From Dendrophyllia cribrosa (lineage: Eukaryota; Cnidaria; Anthozoa; Scleractinia; Dendrophylliidae), in assembly GCA_024195265.1 (NCBI GenBank), contig JAJLRJ010000005.1, positions 21,369,536-21,433,535 of the forward strand: a stretch of 64,000 nt of DNA, written 5' to 3'. The position numbers and the translations under genes are program-made. Shown one piece after another: positions 43,285-56,700 of this stretch; positions within the stretch are counted from its first letter, which is position 1; every line of letters starts with the position of its first letter. The notes below the pieces were generated by a model. That model was not told the DNA's origin and searched no databases. It was given only the letters and a program-made list of their open reading frames with translations.

Positions 43285-43752
43285 GGCCACTTCGAAAAAT
43301 ACCATAATAATCTTTTATGTGCAGGCTCAGCCTCACCGGGGTGTAATTATTCAAGTCTCCTTTGTTAGAATGGCACAATGGAATTCATAGTACTTATAGG
43401 AACGCTAGGACGTAGCATTGTGTGTTCGTATACAAATGTGCACCGTATGTAAATTGACAAGAAGTTGAAGCATAGCACGTGCAGTTCGTGCTGAAAACAA
43501 AAGAAATTGGAAAAATCAGGCTTACATCAAGCATCACCCAAACCTGCACTTTAAAGAGTATTCCGGGAGGAGCAGGGGTGGCGCAGTGGTGAGAGCACTC
43601 GCCTCACACCACCGGGAGTCGGGTTCGACTCCCGGCCCGGCGTCATATGTGGGTTGAGTTGCAATTAGATCTGGAAAGTGTCCAAATTAGCACTCGCGTG
43701 CTAGAACTCTGACACTTAAATAAATTTGATTCCGGTATTTTTCGAAGTGGCC
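43285..43752 (+). mobile_element. GGCCACTTCGAAAAATACC MITE with SINE inside
   Basis: Ends GGCCACTTCGAAAAATACC and GGTATTTTTCGAAGTGGCC, flanked by TA on both sides. Another copy is at 63465-63773 and a partial one at 27630. A 162-bp SINE interrupts its right part. Confidence 0.92.
43567..43728 (+). mobile_element. tRNA-derived SINE
   Basis: Box A-like GTGGCGCAGTGGTGAGAGC and box B GGGTTCGACTCCCG, the RNA polymerase III promoter of a tRNA-derived head, are followed by about 90 bp of body. The 7-bp target duplication ATTCCGG occurs at 43560-43566 and 43729-43735. The tail is short and A/T-rich. Confidence 0.92.
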
Positions 43753-43754
43753 TA

Positions 43755-46700
43755 CTGGTTGTCTTCGGCTGCGGATAGCCAGGATGGAAATGGATTGCAG
43801 CTCTCTCTGTGTGTGCCTTGGAAAAATCCGCTAAAAACTGATCATGTGGTTTGTACTTCCTTCGATTAATCACTTGACATTTTCGTCTTCACATTCTAAT
43901 ATCAATTTCATGTATAAGCGAATGTGTTTAGTCAATATTCAGTGCAGTTTACTTAAAGGGAAATGCTCGATCCAATTTTCATCAAAATTAATGCGTATCT
44001 TTAGTTTTGCTGTACTTCGCTAGTTAAAAAGCGAATATTCATAAAATATATTTTGGCTACGGAGAGTTTCTTCTGAAACTAATTTTAATTAATACAAAGA
44101 AAAAAACCGAAGTGTACGTTCATAATATAATCTTTTTTTCGTTCCTTTTTCTGAGAAATTCATCTTATAAGGTTGTAAAAATGACGAGTTTCGTAAAAAG
44201 AAAAATATCTCGATTAAAAACTAAATTCTCCCAAGTATGACTGATATAAAATGTAGGATGTAAATTAGTGCAGATAATTGATACCCCGATTTTTACATGT
44301 TGAAGGAATTGTAGAGAGAAAAGATTATACGATTTTACTCTTCAATTACTCTCGAAATTTTCGCTACCTAAATTCAAAACCAATTTGTTTCGCTTTGTAA
44401 TCTCGAAGAAAAGTAAAGTAGAACCCTGCCTAACACAAACGTTTCTCTTCCTAAATCCGAGAACTGTTTCCTCTGCTCTGTCCTTTTAGAATAATTGCGA
44501 AATTTGGGTAACTTGACCTTGAAAGCGTTGAGATCTTAGAACACTCAGACATCGCCAACAAGCGATTTGTAATGTTATATCTTGTAGTCCTTATTCATGT
44601 TTCATCACAGGCACCATTTATTTTAGCTGACGAAGGTTATAACCAAAACGTTCAGTGTTTTTTCTTTTTTAGCTAGTGTGCAACTTATCATACCTTTTTT
44701 ATTTTTATATCCAGTTTTATGTTTCCGTGATGGTTCAAGTTCAGAGGATTCATTTGGACAGTGGCCGCCTCAAAGTTACGAATTAATCAAGTTTTTTTTT
44801 AAGTGTATGACAATGAACCTCGTAAATTTGTAGAAATCCTACAAGTCGTTATAAAAAAAAAAAAATTTCAAAACGCCGGCCGGATTTCTAATTTACTCCT
44901 ATGCTTTTAACCCACAATTTCCTTCATTAAACTAAACCCAGCCATGAATTCTTTTTTTCTTTCCTGTGCTTAAATGTGTTTCAGATCGTGAATTACCTTT
45001 TATCCGACGGATCAAACAAAAGTGCTTCCAGGTTAAAAGCTTTACACTTCAAAATAAAAGTGGCGTACATTTTACATGAGAGATGCATTAAGCGCAAAAG
45101 CAGCTAATGGAAGAAAGAGGGCCTCTAAAACGAAAACTCGTGAGAAAGCTTAAAAAGCGTGTAATGTTAAATGGACATCGCACTCTTTTGTTTGCTAACT
45201 TGAAAGTGCTAAAAGCGTAAAGCACTAGCATTGTATACACAGGAATAAAAGGTCCATTTGATTTTCAAAAACACTCCATTAAACTACTTTCGTGTGTTAA
45301 GCTGATATTGGCCGGCAAACTTGATCCGCGCACTAGTGGAGAATTTTAAAGTCGTGCTCGGCGTTCCTGAAAACACGAACTACGAAAACACTCAACACGT
45401 AATTTATCTAAACGTTTCAGTGTTCTTTTACAAGGTGCCTGGCTAATTGTCGTTTAATAGCCGAGGTTTATCCATTGAGCCCGCCGGAGAGAAAGCAGCT
45501 TTAAGTAGTTGAGTGGTGTTTACTTATTTGTAATTGGCCGAATTTCAACGTTGAAAGCATCCAGCTCTTTGCGTGAACAGGCATTACTGCGACTCGACAG
45601 CGGCGAGGGAAAATACTTCTTATGTTATATTTCGAGGAGAAAATCCGTTTCTTCTTTAACCTTTTTCTGCAAGCGCCAGCATAGATCGAATTATAGGTAA
45701 GTCGTTTTATACATAACCATGTTCCAAACAAAATCTATGGGTTATTGTTAAGAATCTTAACTGAATATGGAAAATTAATATGTATACGATGGCTAACAAT
45801 GTCGTAAAAATTTGAATACGACAGTGTGTAGGATTTTGTTTTTTGGGTGGGCAATTTTTCGACCTATAGAAGATGTGTTTTGGAAAGATATCACATAGTC
45901 GGGCGTAGTTATATATTTTTATTATTTTGAATTCAGGGGATGGATATCGAATCTTAACATTTCCATTCGGAATTTTTTTTTGGAGGAATGGCTTGATAGT
46001 TTGTTTGTGTCGTTAAAAGACTTACCCACACTAATTGAAAGGAAGCTTTATTTTTCTGTCAACTGGAACCGTCAACATATGAAATTAGTTTCAAGTTTAC
46101 AGCTACCGGCAAATTTCCATTTTTTGAAGCAATAATTCACTGCGCAACAATGGAATATTCTGTTGAAAAATTTTGCATTCGATTTGTTTGCTCAACAATT
46201 TACGGTTTGTATTTTCAGGGTATATGAAGTAGAATTGTGAACTTTTACACGCAGTAAAAAAGAGTGAGAAATTGTATTGTGCAGAAAAGATGTAACATAA
46301 TGTTTTGTGTAGAAAAACCCGTTAGACATATTTTTATAACCCGTTTGAAATATTTTTTAAGCATGAATTAGGTCAGAGTCCAGAGTCTGTATTTTATAAT
46401 CCTTTTAAAAAACGTTATCTGAATACTTCAGCTCACTTTATATCCCCGTATTGATTTGAATAAACGCACTGGGCGACGCACGGGGCGTTTATTACAAACT
46501 CGCAACCTTCAAGGGGCGTTTATCCAAGAGTCGCGTTACATTTTTGGGTGTTGAATTCGGAATTGAAAAGGCTTTGTTTTGTTATGAAACCGACCACAAG
46601 GAATATTCTTACTAAGCGAATCAGGCATATTTTCACATCAGATCTCTCCGAGGTTCGATTCCTCGCCCATGAACCATATTTTCACAAAGTATGTTATATC

Positions 46701-47580
46701 GTGCTTATAACGTTTGTTTTATTACTACGACACGCATTTATTTTAATAACAACAACAGTAATACATCTGAAAATGAACTTTGTGAGCCGAACTTCAAACT
46801 AAAAACTACGATGGTAACAGGTGTTGAGGGCTAAAGCGCAGCTACTCACACAGCAAACCACGAGAGGTATCGGGACTCTTGTTTGTTCAGCGACAGCGCC
46901 AGCGCCTCTACTTCTTCTACTTCTGCTAACTTACAACTCGATTTCAAGCGACTTATATACCCTAATCTTAGACATATTTGGGTTTGCTGACCGTGGGAAC
47001 TTCTACTGCACATCCCGTGTCCTGTAGACCTATTTTGGCTTATGAGCGTGGGAACTTTCAATGCATGACCTGTGGCCTCACAGAGCGAGTAAAAGAAACA
47101 CCTACACGGTTGTTCATAACAAGTACTGGAGAATCAATGGAATCGCCAGGGGTAAAACTGTAAAGTTGGACTGGACACCAAAACAGGAACCTTGGTGTAG
47201 GTAAAACCCAAGGTCAGCTTTGGTTCCCAAGTATGCCTACTTCAGGAACCGACATTCAAGTTTAACAAATCCATAAAATGGACGGTACTACTCAAAAATC
47301 CTAAGAACTACCAGTGTGGGCTAAACCTTCATTAACCTTGGACCATGAACGCAAATCATAAAGAAACCCTAAACATAAGAAAAACCATAAGCAAGACATT
47401 TTGAACGACTAAATACTTCACAACACAGGTTTATTGAATTTACTTCCGAGTACAAGTGTGTCTGTTTAGCACTATTCTCCGCCACAAGGTAACAATGTCA
47501 CCTTGTAGTTTATACCGATATGCCTTCCCTATGGGGGAGTGAAACCCTCGATTTTGTTGGTACATGTATCAAATGAGATG
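43755..47580. other. Mostly non-coding stretch
   Basis: No convincing gene over 3.8 kb. A 62-codon frame ending at a donor-like AATTATAG/gtaagt (45509-45695) is a weak first-exon candidate. The Penelope-type hammerhead relic at 44625 is listed separately. Confidence 0.4.
44625..44656 (+). ncRNA. Hammerhead-like motif, possible PLE relic
   Basis: AGCTGACGAA, a small stem GGTT/AACC, then AAAACGTTCAGT follows the same plan as the PLE-1 motif, with the first G of GAAAC changed to A. No neighbouring PLE coding sequence was seen. Confidence 0.35.
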
Positions 47581-47582
47581 AA

Positions 47583-47690
47583 AAGGTAAATTGGCCATCG
47601 TAAAGATTAAAATGCTGACGTTTCAAGCGTTTCCCCATTCAACAGAAGCCAGTCAAGGAATTGTGGGATGTGTGCAGTTAGCTCAATGGG
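47583..47690 (-). mobile_element. Relic of a Penelope terminal arm
   Basis: Minus strand contains ACAATTCCTTGACTGG, then a degenerate core and CTTGAAACGTCAGC, colinear with the PLE-1 arm (6992-7110). Several changes disrupt the hammerhead core. Confidence 0.7.
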
Positions 47691-47952
47691 TCGTAGTTCT
47701 GTTCTATATATTAAAAGACGTAAGTGAAACAGGTAAAAGCCGAACCATGTGATTGTTTTCGTTTTCGTTAACAGATCGAAAGGTACACCAGGCAGTTAGA
47801 AAAAAATACATAAAACAACTGGGAAACATCAAGGGTTGGATTAACAGCAGTATGACTACATTTGAGAAAAGCGCCGGTGTAATCTGTTTCCGTGCTTGCA
47901 ATACCCGACACGTTCTTTTAGGCTAACCGATGTCCATAGAAGAGGTGTATAG

Positions 47953-48798
47953 CCCCCGGGGGGACTCACAGGTAAAATTAACGGAGGTGATCTTCGAAAA
48001 TTTTGAAAGGAATCCCTAAAAGGTTCCAGAAACGCGTTTTGTGGGTGTTGCTCAAATTATTTTCTACCACCAATAGGAACCTGAAAAGTTGTTCCAGTCA
48101 GCTTTTTTCTGGCTTAATACCCTAAAACGTATCAAATAGACCCTTCCACGGTTTTTGGCGCCATCTTGTTTGGGGGGCAAACATGGCTACAATTACAGTA
48201 AATGTATGGGATTTTGGCGGACTTGGAGCCTCTGTAACTCTGTTCAAATTTTTCGGATCTTTACTAAGTGTACATCTTTTAAAAAGTATTTTTCATGAGA
48301 TTCTTTTCGTTAAATTTCGTGAACAAAACCAAATTATTTCGGCCGCAAACAAAATTTTAAAACTTCACACAAACCCTTGTAACCAAAACTGCAAATTTGC
48401 CGCGAAATTACAAGTGACATGAGAAGATTTCTAATTAAGTTTTTACAAACGTTGCAGCGTTTGTAATGATCTAATTTTTGATTAAATTAATAACATAGAT
48501 AAGATGCACAAAAATACCTCTAAATTATGGAAGTCCGTCGATGTGGAGTGGAGTTACGGAGGTTCAAAGTCGGCAAAAATCCCATACATTTACTGCAATT
48601 GTAGCTATGTTTGCCCCCAAACCAAGATGGCGCCAAACATCGTGGAAGGGTCTGTTAATCTGACGATGGTTATTTTCGATTCAAACACCTTTAGTGCTAC
48701 CATGTACTGAAACCACGAATTTCAATCCCTGAAAGGTACGACGATCACCCCCGTCATTTTTATATCGGGGTCCTTGGGGGGGGGGGGGGGGGGGGGGG
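47953..48798. mobile_element. Large foldback transposon with CCCCCGGGGGGACTC-like ends
   Basis: Left AGCCCCCGGGGGGACTC through ACGGAGGTGATCTTCG matches, inverted, the right part CGACGATCACCCCCGTC through GGGGTCCTTGGGG. The outer element is about 845 bp. Another MITE is nested inside it. The right end runs into a G tract (48776-48799). Confidence 0.75.
48132..48664. mobile_element. Nested MITE with long inverted arms
   Basis: Arms of about 100-170 bp: left AGACCCTTCCACGG, GGCGCCATCTTG, ACAGTAAATGTATGGGATTT; the right arm carries the complements ending CGTGGAAGGGTCTG. Lies wholly within 47953-48798. Confidence 0.85.
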
Positions 48799-48799
48799 A

Positions 48800-50122
48800 T
48801 TGATAAAGGCAATCTCCGTTAGGCTAACATCGGGATGGAACAGGCGACGTTTCTGGGAGCGCAGAGAGAATGAAAAGGGGAAACTAATGTTCTGCTTGGA
48901 TTAAGAACACCCAAAATAGCTGAACTTTTTGTTTCATGCTATATTGGGTGTTCTAATTCCCGACAGAACTACGTTAAATCTGGCAATAGCCCATGTGCAT
49001 AAACACAGTTACAAAAATATCACTATTGGAGATGGAAAAGGTGGGTGTAAAAAAGACGCTTAAACCTACATATCCTTAACCCAGTATCTCATTGTAGCTC
49101 CTTTACTGCTAATGTCTTGTCTTTTTAGGCATCTTCCATACTTATTTACGCCATTCTGGCAAGTTAGTCCGGCAGTTATCACTCTAACACAGACATAACA
49201 TTGTATCATTCAATTTATATATAATACTTTTCGAGCGAATGGTGTGGTATATTCCCAGTCTCCACTCTAGTCTCCACTCTTGAGGGAACCCGCCTCAATT
49301 ATTTCACTCCCAGAGTCAATATTTATTATGGAGATGTGCACTGTGGTTCTAACTTTTGAGTCTGCTGAAGAAATCCTATGACGAGACCATTTAAATTAAA
49401 CCTCTTTGGTAGTACTTTTGCATGGTACCAATCGTTTTTTAATATTTTGCAAAATGAAATTTGAGATTTTCCTTGAATTTGGAGTTTTTGGCACTCTTGG
49501 GAGTTAAAGAGTTAATATGCTCGCCGTGTCAAAAAAAAAATCGCCGTGTCAAGGCCAGAAATATCAGTTTGATTATGGCCTTCCAGAGGTACACAGGAAA
49601 TAATAATACAAACACTGTATTTTAGACAAAATAAACTTTTTATTGCTTATGCTTTGGTATTAGACATCACTATGATCACATTTAAATTGAGAGAACGCAG
49701 AGAAGAGACAAATAAACCTCAATCACGTTTAACGTTTCAGAAACATTTGGACATGCATTCATTTTTAACAGTTCCCTTATAATCTGTTATTTTGAAGAAG
49801 AGCTTCGATATTAAAGTTCTTTGCCAATCGGTTCATTTGATCTATGGGCCACTTAGCTAAAAAATGTCTTACCGTGTAAATGTATTTATAATGTGAGATG
49901 AAATGAATGTGAGACTCCATATGATAAGGGAAAAGCTAATTGCACTAGTGGACTGGAATGTTTGAGCACTGTTGCAATTGCAACGAAAAATCATTCGAAT
50001 ATCGACTGATCAACTGGCTATTTATTGACAAGATAAAGTTGTGAGCACGTTTCGGTGCCTTCAATGAAGTGTGGTACTCAATCAAATACATTAAGGACAG
50101 TTTGTTCGTTTGCTTTTTGTCT
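48800..50122. other. No gene recognised
   Basis: Only short frames. Confidence 0.5.
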
Positions 50123-50453
50123 AAGGCGGCGTTTACGCAGGCGATTTTCTAGGTGATTACAACGGCTATTTCAACTCCCTGTGACTTTGAGTCACCTGTG
50201 TAGACCATTAGCGATTTGTTTGCGATTTTAATGCGATGAGAGCATGCGACGTAAACACAAAGCTTCCACAAGGACCACAAGGGATTTTTAATGTGTTTTA
50301 TTCTAACAGGGCATGCGCCTGTGCACAATATATAAAAATCGCAATCAAATGATTTTAAATTTGAACCAATTAATGCCCATCGTTTACACAGGCGATTTCA
50401 AATCACCCTTAATGTCGCCCCAAAAATCGTCTGTGCAAACGTCACCGCATAAA
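50123..50453. mobile_element. MITE with GGCGGCGTTTACGCAGGCGA ends
   Basis: Left GCGGCGTTTACGCAGGCGATTT and right AATCGTCTGTGCAAACGTCACCGC are inverted copies. A second subterminal GTTTACACAGGCGATTT lies near 50383. Non-coding. Confidence 0.75.
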
Positions 50454-50777
50454 AAACATCAACTGAACCTGCATGTTTCAAAAAGATGTTAAAATTGTTT
50501 GTCGTTTGAAATGGCTTTGTTGCTTGACATAAGGATAATGATATGAATCTGAAAATCAGCTGCTTTGGCAGAAACAATCACTTATTTCCTTCTGCATAGT
50601 GATGTCCTGTCGTAAATGATTAACTTTTTGTATAAATATAATCTACTTTCGTTCGCAATAAGGTAGATAACTAAATCTCTACAAAATCCTGTCACTTAAT
50701 TTAGAACACTGTTTCGTGAGAAAAGACCGTTTAATCCCTTTCTAGAAGTAATCAGTTCATTGGTCGGTAATTCTTTT

Positions 50778-50790
50778 TCATGGAGCAAAC
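50778..50790 (-). CDS. SEA gene terminal coding exon
   Basis: Acceptor TTTCTTGTTCTTCAG, then GTTTGCTCCATGA, which closes the frame after RFAP. The acceptor is strong and the phase fits. The 3' untranslated region and poly(A) site were not located. Confidence 0.55.
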
Positions 50791-53700
50791 CTGAAGAACA
50801 AGAAAGTAAAATAATTTTATCATCAACGCTCTTGTATTGGATGAGAATAGGGAAAATGGAGAGACACTGACAATAATCTACATGGCCTTCGTTTTTCAAT
50901 TCCCGTAGGATTTAAAATGAAAACAACGGCAAATTTTGGCAGAAAGTTTGCGTGGAACAATAATAGTTTTATCATTCGATTGATTAACCCTGGTTCTTAA
51001 ATAGATTTCTTTTGTAATTACCTTAGTTGGTTTAAGAAGGTAGCATTAACTCTTGTAGGTCCTTGTGCCCTTATACGCTTCCTCGCAATAGATTTGTATG
51101 TGATAGCCTTGCAATTTGGTACATATATTGTAATTTTGTTTTGATGGATTATCTTATATCTTTCCTAAAGCAGAATAAGTGTTGCAAATTTCTCTTCACA
51201 AATGTCGGAAAGATTCACTTTCTAAATTAAAGAGCGGTTCCATTTCAGGGTACGCAAAGCAGTGAAAGAAATCTGGCGGAGGTACTCTTAACCAATCAAA
51301 GTGATGAGCTTACCTTACCTTTTGTAAATCTTCATAGCTTTTGTGCTCAAAGTAATGTCATTGAGGTCTCTCTTTTTCTTCATCTTGCCAAGGAAACTGT
51401 TGATCATGTGTTTGATGTTGGTTTTCCAGTGAATAAGAGGATTTCCCTGCCTGACTCCTGCGTCCATCACTTTGTGGATAAAGTCACGACCTTCAGCTGA
51501 TCAGAGTACAAAGATAAAAGCTTGAATTCTAATCTATCTGTTGGGCTTTATTTCCGAGTTATTTAGCCATATTTATGGTATGAGATGCAACTAAGGATAC
51601 AGTTAAACATCAAACGTCTACATGAAAAAAGAACCCTCTTTACTGTTAAAACTTTTTCCTTCATGTGAATTATAATTTTCTTAGGCCCGGTTCAAACGTC
51701 GAACTTCACATGTGCCGAATCTAATGCAAATGAGCAAAATCTATTGTTCTTGCTCATTTGCATTAGATTCGGCACATGTGAAGTTCGACGTTTGAACCGG
51801 GCCTTAGACGAAATAATGAAAAAAAAAACCTATTTCGTGGCAACTATATGTATTGATTTTAGCTTGATGTTGGCAGATAAGCTAAATTCATAGCAAACGA
51901 CTCTACACAAATTGAACTAAAAATCCTTGAATTATTTCTTTTAAACAAAGGCATTCTGGTAAAAAGCTATAAACAACCGAAATGAGAAAGATTTTTTTTA
52001 TTTTTACCGAAGTGGTATTTTGAGATGTCATATCATGAGATGTTCAAGCACATTTCTTGTAAGTGTTTTGTCTAAGAGTCTAAATTTGCTTATCACACTT
52101 AGCTGTGAAATGAAAGTGGCACCGCCCCTTTTATAGTGTTTAAGTGGAACGCGTTGCTGAAGAAATACACCCACCAGAATTTTCGAGGCATGCTCTCTTA
52201 TCCACGTGTTGTTTGTCATAAGCTGATAACCTTATAAGGATAGCGTAATGCCAGTATAGCCAGTATCTCTGTTGAGGTCCACCGAGGAACTCAATTGGGT
52301 TGGGCTCATCCATGTTCTGACAGATGATATTCAAGTGACAGTTTGGTCGCGCTTGAATCACGTACTCGCCATCCTGGGAACCAATTCCAGACGAACGGAT
52401 TTCTGCGCATGACTTGGGAATTCCTAAAATGCACATCAGTAAGGGGGATTACAGTTTAATTTGAATGAAATTTATGTAGTAACAATTGATACCCACGCAA
52501 GGGTCCGTTAGGTTGTTGCGGACCATTTGGGTGTCCATCTACTAATTAACTGCAATTTCTAATTTAAAGTAATTCATTAAATCTTCAATATTACAAATCC
52601 GTCCCCTTCCCAATTTTGCTTTAAACACTCCTTAAAATCACCAAAAAAAAAAACAGAAAATATTACATAACATTTATCTAAAGGCAGAGTGAAAGCATTT
52701 TTGTGTTGTTTGAGACGTTAACGAACAAGGAGCCCGATGGGCTTCGAAACTGGCTCGTTTGGCCTCAGTTTCCACCCGGTTTTCATTTTAGAGTTTTATA
52801 TTAGCAATATACAATCTAGAATCTATCAATATGCACAGTCCAGTCCACATTTACATTCCACAGCCCGCTTCAAGCACTCCTTAGGGACGGACCATTTTAT
52901 TGTTAAAGGGGGGGGGGGGGGGGGGGGGGGGGGTTGGGCAATTACTAAAAACAAATTCCTGCACAGCAAAAGTAAAGAAAAAAAATAATGCACAGCGAGC
53001 GAAAGAAAAAAAAGGTATGGAGCAATCCCGAAAAAATTCTTGCACAACAACAAGACGGAAAAAAAATTCATGATCAGAAATATTGCCGAACACCGCCACC
53101 TGCCCCCACCCCCCACCCCACACCCCCCTTTAGTAGGCTACAGTTTCAGGTCTATATTTTTTTCTCTGATCGGCTCGGTACTGTTATAAAAAACATAAGT
53201 TTAGAACTTTGTATATTTTGTTCGCTTTAAAATCCTTGAAACCACCTACTACAAGGAATCAGGATTGTTTAAACACAGGCATTTTGGAGAATTAACAATA
53301 TCAACACGATCGATCAAATAGCGTGACATGAATACGAGATGTGTGGAATTTGAACGTGACTGCACGGAGTAATGCTTGAGAATTGTTTACTCAGCAGTTC
53401 TGTGACGTGCCGGGACGTGTTATATTCAACGATTCATTCGATCTAAACTCGACTGTTTGACAATTGATTTGGTTAGAAAAATTCAGCCCGCTTTCCCTTT
53501 ACCGGAAATAGATCACATCCGAAAATCACAGAGATTTGATTTTTAACAATTCCGTCGAAATTAGAACGGTAAATATTTGAATTATAGTTGCTGGCATCAC
53601 TAATTACGCCATTTCTGAAAACCGGAAGTAAACTAGGTACGGTGTTGGCCGCAGCAAAAGCGATTCCCGGGGCAGGTGACCCGACAGGCCGAAAAAAAAA

Positions 53701-56700
53701 AAAAAAAAAAAAAAAAGAGGGTATTTTAAGAACTGACTCGTCGCAGAGCGACGAGCCAGTTAAAAAGATCAATAAAACCGATCTATGTCCGTGCACTTTT
53801 GTATATTTTTACACTTTGCTTATCACATACGGTCAACTCTGTCAAAGAGAATACTACAGTGAGCCGGACACCTCTCTATAGCTGACAGCTACAGCTGGTA
53901 CCGAGGGTATCCGCCTTAGAGAGAATTGACTGTAATTGTTACCTTCTGGTAAAGGAATGAGTCCTCCTGTGTATCCAGGGGGTGTAGACAATTGGTCCAA
54001 GCCAGTGGATTGTGTTGGAGTATTCGACATTTGTCCTGTAAAAGGAACTCAAATCTTGAACTACACTTTAACACTTTTATTTTATACTTATTCACGCATA
54101 CAAACTTCTATAAGCCCCCAGAGTTTATAACTCGGCTTTTGAGATGTTTCTATTTACATCATGCCTTATCAGTATTAACAATCTAGCCTTGCAAATAGCA
54201 ATATGGATGACATCCAACAACTTACCGAGCTGATCAGAAGTCACACTGGAGTTATTTTGCGGCGTGGCTGTCAGGAAACCAGAAATAAACTGTGTTACGA
54301 AATGTCACCCAAAATAAGTGAACTAATCATTAAAAAAAGAACAGAGAAAATAATCATACTGTAAATTAAAAAAGGAAAAATGGTGCTTAAGTGTTGTTGT
54401 ATAACAAGTACGATAAATTATTTCATAAGCAGCAGCAGTTGTGGCAGTGACAGTGGTACTGGTACTGGTAGTAACAGTGGTAGTTGTAGTGGCAGTGACA
54501 CTGGTACGGTACTGACAGTGGCAGTTGTAGTGGTAGTGGCAGTGATAGTGGTAGTACGATGTCGAATGGTTGAGATCGATAAGATAGCAGTCAAATGCCG
54601 CCTATTGATGCTCTTCTCCTGAAATGAGCAAACCTAATAGGAAAACGAACAAAGAAAAATTTATAGATAACGGAAAGGAGAGAAAAGAAAAGGAACACTA
54701 ACCGGCAGCAGTTGGTGGTACTACGGTAGCAACAGTTGCATTTAACACAGGTCCTGGGGCTGATGTAACAGCTGCAGTAGGAAGAGGGACGGCTTCCGTG
54801 GCTGGAGGAGGTGCTGTAGCATTGTAGATCTGAGGTACTGTAGCATTGTAGATCTGAGGTACTGTAGCATTATAGCTCTGAGAGGCTGTTGGAGAGGACG
54901 TGGGTGCTGTTTGATTAAAGACAGGAACTGGGAAAACCTGTGACGCCGTGGTGTTAGCTGATGAGAATAAAAGTCAAGTGTACGGCGTTTAAAATATTTC
55001 TTACTAAACTTTACACTAATTTAAAATTGATCAAACTTCTAACTGTTTAAATTAAATAACCACGGAGTGGCGGAAATACATTTATTGCTTTTCTTTTTTC
55101 TATACCCTGGCTAAACGGCAAACATTTTCATGTAACATCGCTTTGATGAACTGGTCATACGATCAAACATGGTTCAAAAATTAATTCAAAATTATGACCA
55201 GCGATTTTAGCGGGGGCTTAAGTGGCAGTCCCGCTAAAAGCCGTCCGCTCGATTTCGCGACCAAAAATAGTTTCCCTTTATTTTTTGCTGGTGAAAAGGC
55301 TTTAGTTGGTACACATGTATGAAACACGCAATTCTTTTTTTCAAATTCTTTATTTTCGCGCGCTACAAGCAAAAGACGAATTCAGGCCGTCTCGGCCTTT
55401 TCGACGGTGATTGGTGATGGTTTTTGAGAGGCGCGCTACGTAGGTCAGGTTTCTAAGCTAAACTTGAGTAGTTCACAGGCAAAGTACAAAAAATTTCAAT
55501 AAATAGTTAAGCAAGCTAGGGCAATTGCAACTTAATGACAACCCACTCTGAAGCCTATATTCAGACAATAAAAATAGGGCAAGAACGAGGGAATATTTTT
55601 CAAACGTTGCGGCCTAAACTTGTAAACTCGCTTGCAAATGAGAACCCCTTAAAAGTGAATCCAAAACTCAAGTTATTCATATATTTCAACCTCTCACTGG
55701 TGAGTATTCATGTATCGTAACGAAATTTCTTGTTGTCGTTAATTTTTTTTCAAATTATATGTACAGTATTTGCATGCCATGGTCAAGTTAAGTTTCCGGG
55801 TGAATTTCAACCGTATAAAAATGGATGAGAATAAACTTTGACTTTATTCTTATTGTAGGGACGTTGAAAACCTTTAATACCCGTTACTGGAGCAGAGAAT
55901 TTGGATCAAGTACTGATTTTAATGAAGATTTCTCCGAAACATGCTAAAAGGCCCCATTGTTTGCTTTGTCGAGTGTCGTCGCCATGAAGATTATTCAACT
56001 TATTGCGACTTTTACATCTGTTCTCGATCTGAATCTGACGCAGAAGTATTAAAGAAGCTGTCGACATTTATCTTGGAGGACTACAATCGAATTCAAGTCT
56101 CAAAAGAAACATTTTGGAAAAGCCAAAGAGTAATGCAAATGACCTTTGGCACGACCGATAATTATGTAAACACACTGTCGATGGCTGATTATAATCTATT
56201 CTCGCTTGCGATCGCGGGAGATACCCACACGTTTAAGCTTATAATTCGATAAAATAAGGTAAGAACTTTACTGCGACGTGGTTTTAAAACCAAGTTTAGG
56301 CCGCAACGTTTGAGAAATTTTCCCTCGTACTTGCCCTATTTTCAGTGTTTAAATAATAGGCTTCAGAGTGGGTTGTCTTTAAGTTGCTCCAGCTTGCTTA
56401 ACATTTTATCGAAATTTTTTACTCTTTGCCTGTGAACTACTCAAGGTTAGCTTAGAAACCTGACCTAAACAAAATTTCTTCAACTACATTTGTTTCTAGT
56501 AGCGCGCCTCTCAAAAACCATCAATTTTAGTCGTTCGATCACCATCGAAAAGGCCGAGACGGCCTGAATTCGTTTTTTGCTTGCAGCTGGACGTAAATAA
56601 AGAATTTTTAAAAAAAGTTGTGTATTTCATACATGTGTACCAAAGTCTTTTCACTAGCAAAAAATAAAGGGAAACTATGTTTGGTCGAGAAGTCGAGCGG

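Noticed and set aside
46640..46670. GAGGTTCGATTCCTCGCC, a tRNA box B-like sequence
   Set aside because: No box A at the right distance and no cloverleaf; at most a decayed SINE piece.
52826..53123. Gly/Pro-rich frames near the G26 tract
   Set aside because: Low-complexity translation of homopolymers.
53588..53881. 97-codon plus-strand frame with a Lys run
   Set aside because: The Lys run is the A tract, and the frame lies antisense in an intron of the SEA gene.
54380..54622. Ser/Gly-rich frame
   Set aside because: Translation of the GTGGYA minisatellite in an intron.
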